A DNA stretch of 5,402 bases. Origin: an uncultured Chitinophagaceae bacterium. GTDB lineage: Bacteria > Bacteroidota > Bacteroidia > Chitinophagales > Chitinophagaceae. Shown here in pieces: positions 1 to 5,195 of the stretch (the first letter of the stretch is position 1; each line of letters starts with the position of its first letter). Below the pieces are notes generated by a model. The model was not told the DNA's origin. It searched no databases and saw only the letters and a program-made list of their open reading frames with translations. Made by a program: the position numbers and the translations under genes. The DNA is taken from NCBI GenBank assembly GCA_937897585.1, contig CALCNY010000275.1, positions 1 through 5,402 on the forward strand, read 5' to 3'.

Positions 1-315
1 CACAAAAAAATGTAAATCTGGGATTTTATTTTCAACTATGTCCCGAAAGATATCGTAATCAATTCCAAAATAATGATGAATAAATTGATTTCTGGTAGCC
101 GCCATTTTTCTCCATTCTATGTGAGGGTAATCTTTTTTAAATTCATCATCAATTTTATTGGCTGCTTCACCAATAATTTCTATACTTCTTTCCAGAGCTC
201 TTACTAATACTTTATCATTTATAACTTGATTTGAATCTTTTCCATTTGTGTGGGTAGAAATAAAATCACATTCGTCAAAGATGTGTTTGATCAGTTCAAT
301 ATTAGATACCGACAT
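1..315 (-). CDS. hepT: HepT-like HEPN ribonuclease toxin (DUF86 family), 3' end cut by window edge
   Basis: This reads as a HepT-family toxin, a small all-helical HEPN protein. In characterised type VII systems it acts as a ribonuclease and is silenced when its partner nucleotidyltransferase AMPylates a tyrosine. I translated 105 residues with no stop before the window edge; the family is usually about 110-120 residues, so only a few are missing. The HEPN signature R-x4-H-x-Y is present as RNQFIHHY at residues 75-82 (R75, H80, Y82), so the putative RNase site looks intact and Y82 is the likely modification target. A typical upstream helix runs through LERSIEIIGEAANKI (residues 41-55). The ATG at 313-315 overlaps the 3' end of the upstream nucleotidyltransferase gene by 14 nt, which suggests translational coupling; no Shine-Dalgarno sequence is visible. 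Family assignment is strong, but toxicity is inferred from the family. Confidence 0.88.
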   Translation of the reverse strand, partial: MSVSNIELIKHIFDECDFISTHTNGKDSNQVINDKVLVRALERSIEIIGEAANKIDDEFKKDYPHIEWRKMAATRNQFIHHYFGIDYDIFRDIVENKIPDLHFFV

Positions 316-616
316 TTTCAACTTGTTTTAAAATGTGTGGGCCAATGTATGGACTTAAGGATGCTCTGGTAACTAATTCTATTTTTCTGCCGGTAAGCTC
401 TTCTAAAAAAAAAGCTAATCCAATGTAATTATCGTAGGTTTTTTGATGGGGTAAAAAATCAATTAATAAGTCGATGTCGCTATCCTTGTTAATATTATTG
501 TTTGAAACAAAGGAGCCAAATAATCCAAGTTCTTTTATCCCAAAAGATTTGATGGTATCTCTGTTTTGAAATAAAAGATTTAATAATTCTGATTTTGTTT
601 GAATTAGCGAACTCAT
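302..616 (-). CDS. mntA: MntA-like minimal nucleotidyltransferase (antitoxin of HepT/MntA pair)
   Basis: This is a 104-residue protein of the minimal nucleotidyltransferase (polymerase beta-like) family. In characterised MntA/HepT systems the antitoxin transfers AMP to the HEPN toxin and blocks it. The active-site region reads LFGSF (residues 32-36) followed by SDIDLLIDF (46-54), giving the G34-S35 turn and metal-binding D47 and D49. The probable third carboxylate is E80 in the GRKIELVT strand (76-83), where D is the more usual residue. The C-terminal YIGPHILKQVE segment (90-100) is typical of the small bacterial members. Spacing between GS and DxD is 11 residues rather than the usual 10, because of an Asn-rich loop (NNNIN, 39-43). 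It is the first gene of a two-gene minus-strand operon and overlaps hepT by 14 nt. The start at 614-616 is supported by a promoter-like box 4 nt upstream. Confidence 0.88.
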   Translation of the reverse strand: MSSLIQTKSELLNLLFQNRDTIKSFGIKELGLFGSFVSNNNINKDSDIDLLIDFLPHQKTYDNYIGLAFFLEELTGRKIELVTRASLSPYIGPHILKQVENVGI

Positions 617-620
617 ATTA

Positions 621-628
621 CAAATATA
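621..628 (-). promoter_or_regulatory. Candidate Bacteroidota -7 promoter element for mntA-hepT
   Basis: The minus strand reads TATATTTG here, a full match to the Bacteroidota -7 consensus TAnnTTTG, and it ends 4 nt before the mntA ATG. Transcription would start at or next to the start codon, giving a leaderless or nearly leaderless mRNA. No convincing -33 TTG/TTTG element is visible at the usual spacing, and the surrounding DNA is very AT-rich, so chance occurrence is possible. Confidence 0.5.
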
Positions 629-793
629 ATATAAAATATAAGAAAAGAAAATGGGTGCATTTTATAGGTTATTGTAAGAAATAATTATTATTTGCTGAAA
701 TAACAAATTAGTTCGAACGGGGTTGAGTTCTAAAATTTTGGGAATAGAAATTGATTTGATTTGCCTTCATAGGTGTTATCATCAACGACTGGC

Positions 794-876
794 AAAATGA
801 ATAATGTAACAGATCTTTTTAAAAGCAAACAACCAAAAATTACTTTTACATTCCTCTGTTCATTATTCATTATTTT
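794..876. repeat. Imperfect inverted repeat downstream of ssrA
   Basis: This lies in the 270-nt gene-free stretch 617-886. The arm ATGAATAATG (797-806) pairs perfectly with CATTATTCAT (861-870). After a single bulged T at 807, AACAG (808-812) pairs with CTGTT (856-860), making a 15-bp stem around a 43-nt loop. It starts 11 nt beyond the tmRNA 3' end, so it could help end or protect that transcript. However, it is AT-rich, has a long loop and lacks a clean U-tract, so it is not a classic intrinsic terminator. I see no gene in the rest of 617-886. Confidence 0.45.
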
Positions 877-886
877 ACATTTCTAG

Positions 887-1255
887 TGGAGCTGGCGGGA
901 ATCGAACCCGCGTCCAAACATATTCGTCATAAGCTTTCTACATGTTTATTTATGCATTGATTGTCGGGGAAAAGCAGGAGCATAACAAACCAATTTTTCC
1001 CTTAGGAGAATGTTCTTAAGTTATCGTCACACCATTCGAAAACAGCAACCTGTGTTTGTTTTGAGTCGGCGGCGGAACCTGGTAACAGATCAACCTGTTC
1101 GGCGGCCCGAATGGATGCTAATCTATCGATTAAGCAGCCATGGCATACGTAGTATTGCCATTTGAAGTTTGAATATTCAGATTTAAGTGCTAATTATCCA
1201 ACGCACTACATGCTTACACTTACAAAGAGCTATGCTGTCAAAACCGGTCAGCCCC
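887..1255 (-). ncRNA. ssrA: tmRNA (transfer-messenger RNA)
   Basis: tmRNA rescues ribosomes stalled on broken mRNAs by acting first as an alanyl-tRNA and then as a short mRNA, together with SmpB. On the minus strand the RNA begins GGGGCTG (1255-1249) and ends CAGCTCC plus discriminator A (894-887), forming the 7-bp acceptor stem with one G-U pair. The 5' end continues into the conserved GGTTTTGACAGC element of the tRNA-like domain. The T arm is GCGGG-TTCGATT-CCCGC near the 3' end. The length of 369 nt is normal for a one-piece tmRNA. CCA is not encoded: the bases after the discriminator are CTA, so CCA would be added by nucleotidyltransferase. A first pseudoknot is plausible: AGTGC (1207-1203) pairs with GCACT (1190-1186), and GGAT (1199-1196) may pair with ATCT (1182-1179). 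The tag frame is listed separately. Transcription is divergent from prfC. Confidence 0.96.
1130..1159 (-). other. tmRNA proteolysis-tag reading frame (predicted tag GNTTYAMAA)
   Basis: Inside tmRNA, the frame starting at GGC (1159-1157) reads G-N-T-T-Y-A-M-A-A and then TAA (1132-1130). The YAMAA ending and the nine-residue length resemble Bacteroidota tags as I recall them, which end in YALAA or YAMAA and resume at glycine. A second in-frame stop (TAG) follows three codons later. The stop and C-terminus are clear. The resume codon is inferred from family similarity, because one or two more upstream sense codons would also be in frame. Confidence 0.8.
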
Positions 1256-1271
1256 GGAGCTTTCGCTTGGG

Positions 1272-1279
1272 CAAAGGTA
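1272..1279 (-). promoter_or_regulatory. Candidate -7 promoter element for ssrA
   Basis: The minus strand reads TACCTTTG, matching TAnnTTTG. It ends 16 nt upstream of the mature tmRNA 5' end. A start about 5-8 nt beyond the box would leave a leader of roughly 10 nt for RNase P to remove, which suits a tmRNA precursor. No clear -33 element is seen at the normal distance. Confidence 0.6.
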
Positions 1280-1300
1280 GAGGTTATGATCGTTAATGTT

Positions 1301-1401
1301 GTTCCAAAGGTTCAATAAGTTCAAAAAGTTCTTCATGTCGACAAAACTTTTTGAACATCTGAAACCTTTTGAACCTTTTGAACATCTGAAACCTCTTGAA
1401 C
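1301..1401. repeat. Inverted array of 9-nt GTTCAAnnn units between ssrA and prfC
   Basis: Four contiguous 9-nt units run forward: GTTCCAAAG (1301), GTTCAATAA (1310), GTTCAAAAA (1319) and GTTCTTCAT (1328). After an 11-nt centre containing the palindrome GTCGAC (1337-1342), six contiguous reverse-oriented units follow: TTTTTGAAC (1348), ATCTGAAAC (1357), CTTTTGAAC (1366), CTTTTGAAC (1375), ATCTGAAAC (1384) and CTCTTGAAC (1393). The two halves face inwards. The core GTTCAAAAAGTT (1319-1330) is the exact reverse complement of 1345-1356, a 12-bp stem with a 14-nt loop, and pairing continues imperfectly outwards. The array fills most of the 172-nt divergent spacer and ends 6 nt before the prfC -7 box. 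Related arrays occur at 3034-3078 and 5072-5195. Function is unknown. A terminator role is unlikely here because both flanking genes are transcribed away from it. Confidence 0.9.
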
Positions 1402-1407
1402 TTTGAT

Positions 1408-1415
1408 TATCTTTG
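1408..1415 (+). promoter_or_regulatory. Candidate -7 promoter element for prfC
   Basis: TATCTTTG matches the Bacteroidota TAnnTTTG element and ends 12 nt before the prfC ATG at 1428. It implies a leader of only about 5-7 nt, without room for a Shine-Dalgarno site. The box also overlaps the in-frame TTG at 1413, which argues against that upstream TTG as the translation start. The expected -33 position lies inside the 9-nt repeat array, where the local unit reads ATCTGAAAC rather than containing TTG. Confidence 0.6.
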
Positions 1416-1427
1416 CCCCCTCAAATT

Positions 1428-3014
1428 ATGAAGTACATCAACGAAATCAACAAGCGCAAGACTTTTGCCATCATTTCTCACCCGGATGCCGGTAAAACAA
1501 CACTTACAGAAAAGTTTCTGTTATTTGGTGGCGCCATCCAAACTGCAGGTGCTGTAAAAAGCAATAAAATTAAAAAACATGCCACTTCGGATTTCATGGA
1601 AATTGAACGCCAAAGAGGTATCAGTGTGGCGACGAGTGTAATGACTTTCGAATATCAAGGTTTTCTGATTAACCTATTGGATACACCTGGTCACAAGGAT
1701 TTTGCTGAAGATACTTACCGTACTTTGACGGCAGTGGATAGTGTGGTTTTGGTAATCGATAGCGTAAATGGGGTGGAAGATCAAACCCGTCGTTTGATGG
1801 AAGTTATCGCCATGAGAAAAACACCGGTGATTGTTTTTATCAATAAAATGGATCGTGATGGTAAAAATCGATTCGACTTGCTGGAAGAAATTGAAAAGGA
1901 ATTGAAGATTAATTTACATCCCATGACCATTCCAATTAATAGTGGAAAGGACTTTAAAGGGGTGTATGATTTGCATGAGAAGAGTTTGGTTTTGTTTACA
2001 GCGGGCACAAAAGCAAACGATGAAGATGTATTGAAAATTAGCGACTTAAACGACCCTATATTGAATAATAAAATAGGTGAAAAAGATGCTAATGTCTTAA
2101 GAGAAGATGTGGAATTGGTGGATGGTGTTTATGGAGAGTTGAATCTCGATGACTACCTTTCTGGAATTACAGCGCCGGTATTCTTCGGTTCTGCGGTTAA
2201 TAATTTCGGGGTAAAAGAGATGTTAGACACATTCATAAGAATCGCGCCAACGCCTCGCCCTCGTCATACCACAACCAGAGATGTAATGCCTCAAGAAGAT
2301 AAATTCAGTGGTTTTATATTTAAAATCCATGCTAATCTAGACCCCAAACATAGAGATAGAATCGCTTTTTTAAGAGTTTGTAGCGGGAAATTTGCACGTA
2401 ATACTTTTTACAATCACGTTCGTATGGAAAAGGATGTGCGTTTCAGCAATCCTTATAGCTTCTTGGCTCGTCAAAAAGATGTAATCGAAGAGGCGTTTCC
2501 TGGAGATGTGGTGGGTTTGTTTGATACCGGAAACTTCAAAATTGGCGACACTTTGAATGAAGGCGAAAAATTTTATTTCACAGGAATCCCAAGTTTTTCA
2601 CCTGAAATATTTAAAGAGGTAGCTAATAAAGACCCAATGAAAACCAAGCAATTGGAAAAAGGTTTGTTGCAACTAACTGATGAAGGTGTCGCACAATTGT
2701 TTACCCAGTTTGGTGGCAATAAGAAAATCATTGGCTGTGTGGGCGAACTACAATTTGAAGTAATTCAATATCGCCTATTACAAGAATATGGTGCTTCGGT
2801 TCAAATGAATCATCTGCCTTTCTACAAAGCATGTTGGTTAACTTCAAAAGATCCCAAGAAATTAGATGATTTTGTAAAATACAAGCAAGCGAATATTGCC
2901 GAAGATAAAGACGGACATATCGTTTATCTGGCTCAAAGCGAGTGGTTTTTAAATACCGAGATATCGAATAATCCAGATATTGAGTTTCATTTTACTTCTG
3001 AAATACACAAGTAG
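1428..3014 (+). CDS. prfC: Peptide chain release factor 3 (RF3)
   Basis: RF3 is a cytoplasmic translational GTPase that removes RF1/RF2 from the ribosome after peptide release. From the ATG at 1428 the protein is 528 residues, essentially the length of E. coli RF3 (529 as I recall it). The N-terminal GTPase domain shows the P-loop SHPDAGKTT (17-25), the switch I region RQRGISV (61-67), DTPGH (85-89) and NKMD (139-142). The stretch FAEDTYRTLTAVD (92-104) after DTPGH separates RF3 from EF-G and the other relatives. A beta-barrel domain follows at roughly residues 300-390, with the RF3-typical DPKHRDRIAFLRV segment, and then the C-terminal domain to 528. The reading frame can be extended to a TTG at 1413, but that codon lies within the promoter box, and the ATG start gives the family-like beginning MKYINEINKRKTFAIISHP. 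The gene appears monocistronic: divergent from ssrA and convergent with the gene ending at 3189. No defect is seen. Confidence 0.97.
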   Translation: MKYINEINKRKTFAIISHPDAGKTTLTEKFLLFGGAIQTAGAVKSNKIKKHATSDFMEIERQRGISVATSVMTFEYQGFLINLLDTPGHKDFAEDTYRTLTAVDSVVLVIDSVNGVEDQTRRLMEVIAMRKTPVIVFINKMDRDGKNRFDLLEEIEKELKINLHPMTIPINSGKDFKGVYDLHEKSLVLFTAGTKANDEDVLKISDLNDPILNNKIGEKDANVLREDVELVDGVYGELNLDDYLSGITAPVFFGSAVNNFGVKEMLDTFIRIAPTPRPRHTTTRDVMPQEDKFSGFIFKIHANLDPKHRDRIAFLRVCSGKFARNTFYNHVRMEKDVRFSNPYSFLARQKDVIEEAFPGDVVGLFDTGNFKIGDTLNEGEKFYFTGIPSFSPEIFKEVANKDPMKTKQLEKGLLQLTDEGVAQLFTQFGGNKKIIGCVGELQFEVIQYRLLQEYGASVQMNHLPFYKACWLTSKDPKKLDDFVKYKQANIAEDKDGHIVYLAQSEWFLNTEISNNPDIEFHFTSEIHK

Positions 3015-3033
3015 GTTTTGGGAGGGGTTGAAC

Positions 3034-3078
3034 GTTTAATATGTTCAAAAGGTTCAATAGGTTTAATGAGTTCAAGAG
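3034..3078. repeat. Single-orientation 9-nt repeat array downstream of prfC
   Basis: Five contiguous 9-nt units lie 19 nt after the prfC stop: GTTTAATAT (3034), GTTCAAAAG (3043), GTTCAATAG (3052), GTTTAATGA (3061) and GTTCAAGAG (3070). They belong to the same family as the arrays at 1301-1401 and 5072-5195. Here the reverse-oriented half is missing apart from one TTGAAC at 3028-3033, which could pair with GTTCAA at 3043-3048 or 3052-3057. The spacer 3015-3188 lies between two convergent genes, and I see no clear intrinsic terminator or other gene in it. Confidence 0.85.
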
Positions 3079-3188
3079 AGTTTCGTGGGTTCTCATTCTA
3101 ATAGAGATCACATGAATTATATTTTCTCAGTTGTTGGGATTTTTGTTCATTTATATTATTTCCAGCTAAATCAAAAGTATTTTCATTT

Positions 3189-3641
3189 TTAATCTTTTGA
3201 ATGCTTCTTTTTTCTTCTTGAAAAACCACTTGATTCTTCAACTATGAAAGTAACAGGTTGGTTGTAAATTGATTTTACTTTTTTGCCAAGTTGTTCCGCA
3301 GGAACCCAATTGCCTGATTTTTTAATTACTCTTATTGCTTCTTCAGATAAACCAAAGCCTGGGTTATTTACAGCCTCAATATCACATAATGAGCCGTCTG
3401 TACAAACTTTAAATCGAACCAAAACCGTGTATTTCCCAACAGGCGCGCCATTTTGTACGGGCACATATGCATTGAGATTATTGATTAAATAATCACGCCA
3501 GCCAGGAAGACCTCCAGGAAAACTGGCAATTTTTTCTAATTGAAAAGAGTTTGAAAGGGTGTCTGCAGTAACAATTTCCTGAGCATTCGCAAATGAGCCG
3601 ATAAATAAAAATAAAGTAATTAGTCTTGCTTTGGTAGACAT
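3189..3641 (-). CDS. Small secreted protein with TonB C-terminal-like domain
   Basis: This is a 150-residue protein with a likely signal peptide (residues 1-20: basic MSTKAR, a hydrophobic LITLFLFIG core, and probable cleavage after ANA before Q21). The rest resembles the TonB C-terminal domain as found in many Bacteroidota 'energy transducer TonB' relatives. Recognisable elements are FPGGLPGW (41-48), GKYTVLVRFKVCTDGSL (69-85), the helix LSEEAIRVIKKSGNWVPA (98-115) and the closing strand QPVTFIV (128-134). It lacks the long proline-rich linker and retained N-terminal anchor of true TonB, so it is probably a free periplasmic protein rather than an energy transducer; its partner is unknown. 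Two cysteines (C80, C86) flank a turn, and the tail is strongly basic (RRKKKHSK, 142-149). Its start lies 9 nt after the purB stop, so the two genes are probably co-transcribed. I see no functional link to purine synthesis. Confidence 0.82.
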   Translation of the reverse strand: MSTKARLITLFLFIGSFANAQEIVTADTLSNSFQLEKIASFPGGLPGWRDYLINNLNAYVPVQNGAPVGKYTVLVRFKVCTDGSLCDIEAVNNPGFGLSEEAIRVIKKSGNWVPAEQLGKKVKSIYNQPVTFIVEESSGFSRRKKKHSKD

Positions 3642-3650
3642 ATATTCAAT

Positions 3651-4988
3651 TTAAAAAGTCATTCCGGTGTAATTATGCGGGGTTATCTTTTTCAATTCAT
3701 CTTTTATCACCTTCGAAACTTTCAATTTTGAAATGAATTGTTGAATTGCTTTATTATCAATAACAGCACCTCTTGTCAATTCTTTCAGCGCCTCATAAGG
3801 AGCAGGATAGTTTTCTCTTCTTAAAATAGTTTGAATGGCTTCGGCCACTACAGCCCAGTTGGCTTCTAAGTCGGCTTTTAATTTAGGTTCGTTGAGAATC
3901 AGTTTGTCCAAGCCTTTTTCAATAGATTTTATGGCAATAATAGTGTGTGCCATAGGAACTCCGATGTTTCTTAAAACCGTACTGTCTGTTAAGTCTCTTT
4001 GCAGTCTGGAAATAGGAAGTTTTGCTGATAAATGTTCCAGATTTGCATTGGCAATGCCCAAGTTTCCTTCTGCATTTTCAAAATCGATTGGATTTACTTT
4101 ATGTGGCATAGCGCTACTGCCCACTTCACCTTTCTTAGTTTTTTGTTTGAAATAATCAACACTTACGTAGCTCCAGATGTCTCTTGATAAATCAATTAAG
4201 ATGGTGTTGATGCGTTTTATTGCATCGAAATGAGCCGACAAAGTATCGTAATGTTCAATCTGTGTGGTGTATTGTTGTCTTTGTAAACCAAGTTTGTCCT
4301 CCAATAATTCATCAGCAAATTTCAACCAATTGTATTTTGGATAAGCTACATGATGGGCATTGAAATTGCCCGTTGCGCCACCAAATTTTCCTGTAAATGG
4401 AATGTAACTGAATAACTGAATTTGGTTTTCTAAACGTTCTACAAACACCATGATTTCTTTTCCCAAACGGGTAGGAGATGCGGCTTGTCCATGTGTTCGC
4501 GCCAACATGGGAACATTTGCCCACTCCCTCGTCAATTTATATAAATGTTGTTGCAGATTTAAAACAGCAGGTAAGTATTCTAGTTCTATTGCATCTTTCC
4601 AAGACATCGGAATGGCAGTATTATTGATGTCTTGTGAAGTCAACCCAAAATGAACCCATTCTTTCAAATGGTCTAATTTCAAGGCTTCCAGCTTGGATTT
4701 TAAAAAATATTCTACTGCTTTAACATCATGATTCGTTACTTTTTCAGTGTCTTTTATCCATTGCGCATCTGCTTCGGAAAATTCCTCAACAATTAGTTTC
4801 AGCTTTTCTTTCTGCTTGGCATCAAGTTTAAAGAATTTCTTTTCCGACAGGAAGATGAAGTATTCAACTTCAACTTTGAGTCTATATTTAATTAATCCAT
4901 ATTCAGAAAAATATGCGGATAATTCTTTGGTTGCATTTGAGTATCTGCCGTCGATTGGGGAGATAGAGAAAAGAGGAGAGTTGTTCAT
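3651..4988 (-). CDS. purB: Adenylosuccinate lyase
   Basis: PurB catalyses two fumarate-releasing steps of purine synthesis in the cytoplasm: SAICAR to AICAR, and adenylosuccinate to AMP. The 445-residue length is in the normal range for homotetrameric bacterial enzymes. The N-terminus has SPIDGRY (10-16). Active-site regions visible are TNHDVKAVEY (85-94), the TSQD motif (117-120), the RTHGQ segment (164-168) carrying the probable general-acid histidine H166, and the superfamily signature GSSAMPHKVNPIDFENAEGN (290-309) with the mobile-loop serines S291/S292, one of which is the catalytic base in characterised enzymes. The ATG at 4986-4988 gives a family-like N-terminus and has a promoter-like box 4 nt upstream. 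The following gene starts 9 nt after the stop, so purB probably heads a two-gene transcript. No truncation or missing key residue is seen. Confidence 0.97.
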   Translation of the reverse strand: MNNSPLFSISPIDGRYSNATKELSAYFSEYGLIKYRLKVEVEYFIFLSEKKFFKLDAKQKEKLKLIVEEFSEADAQWIKDTEKVTNHDVKAVEYFLKSKLEALKLDHLKEWVHFGLTSQDINNTAIPMSWKDAIELEYLPAVLNLQQHLYKLTREWANVPMLARTHGQAASPTRLGKEIMVFVERLENQIQLFSYIPFTGKFGGATGNFNAHHVAYPKYNWLKFADELLEDKLGLQRQQYTTQIEHYDTLSAHFDAIKRINTILIDLSRDIWSYVSVDYFKQKTKKGEVGSSAMPHKVNPIDFENAEGNLGIANANLEHLSAKLPISRLQRDLTDSTVLRNIGVPMAHTIIAIKSIEKGLDKLILNEPKLKADLEANWAVVAEAIQTILRRENYPAPYEALKELTRGAVIDNKAIQQFISKLKVSKVIKDELKKITPHNYTGMTF

Positions 4989-4992
4989 GCGG

Positions 4993-5000
4993 CAAAATTA
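4993..5000 (-). promoter_or_regulatory. Candidate -7 promoter element for purB
   Basis: The minus strand reads TAATTTTG, a full match to TAnnTTTG, and it ends 4 nt before the purB ATG. The spacing is the same as at mntA and predicts a leaderless or nearly leaderless transcript. No good -33 element is visible in the 30 nt upstream. Confidence 0.55.
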
Positions 5001-5071
5001 GGAAATATTCGCTTCGCTAGTTTGTCTTTTCAGCAATGCATTTAGGAAGGGAAGAAACGCTGAAAAAAATA

Positions 5072-5195
5072 GTTCAAGAGGTTTGGTAGGTTCAAAATGT
5101 TCAAAAGGTTATTATGTAATTTGGTTCAAACCTCTTGAACTCATTGAACTAATTAAACCTTTTCAACAAAACATTCAACCCTTAAACCTTTGAAC
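5072..5195. repeat. Inverted array of 9-nt GTTCAAnnn units between purB and the flippase-like gene
   Basis: Five contiguous forward units begin at 5072: GTTCAAGAG, GTTTGGTAG, GTTCAAAAT, GTTCAAAAG and GTTATTATG. After a 15-nt centre come reverse-oriented units: CTCTTGAAC (5132), TCATTGAAC (5141), TAATTAAAC (5150) and CTTTTCAAC (5159), then irregular ones of 12, 8 and 8 nt ending at 5195. AGTTCAAGAGGTTTG (5071-5085) is the exact reverse complement of 5127-5141, a 15-bp stem with a 41-nt loop. The inward-facing arrangement matches the array at 1301-1401. The right end of the array lies inside the coding sequence of the minus-strand gene at 5175-5402 and includes its stop codon. Function is unknown. 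Confidence 0.88.

Noticed and set aside
679..693. AT-rich palindrome AAATAAT-T-ATTATTT
   Set aside because: Only A/T bases in an AT-rich spacer, so it is easily expected by chance.
711..735. Possible decayed GTTCAA units (GTTCGAACG, GTTCTAAAA)
   Set aside because: They are 16 nt apart and out of the 9-nt register, with too few units to assign to the repeat family.
1301..1401. CRISPR array or intrinsic terminator
   Set aside because: The 9-nt units abut with no unique spacers, so it is not CRISPR. Both flanking genes are transcribed away from it and there is no U-tract, so it is not a terminator.
1413..1427. Upstream TTG start for prfC adding five residues
   Set aside because: The TTG lies inside the TATCTTTG promoter box, and the ATG at 1428 gives the family-like N-terminus and length.
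1781..2008. Minus-strand open frame inside prfC
   Set aside because: Antisense shadow within the conserved GTPase domain of prfC, with no independent support.
3027..3048. Hairpin TTGAAC/GTTCAA as a prfC terminator
   Set aside because: Only 6 AT-rich pairs, no following U-tract, and the pairing is explained by the repeat units.
3835..4155. Plus-strand open frame of about 106 codons inside purB, with similar ones at 4450-4653 and 4747-5001
   Set aside because: They are antisense to well-supported purB coding sequence and have no recognisable domain; they look like shadows of the real frame.
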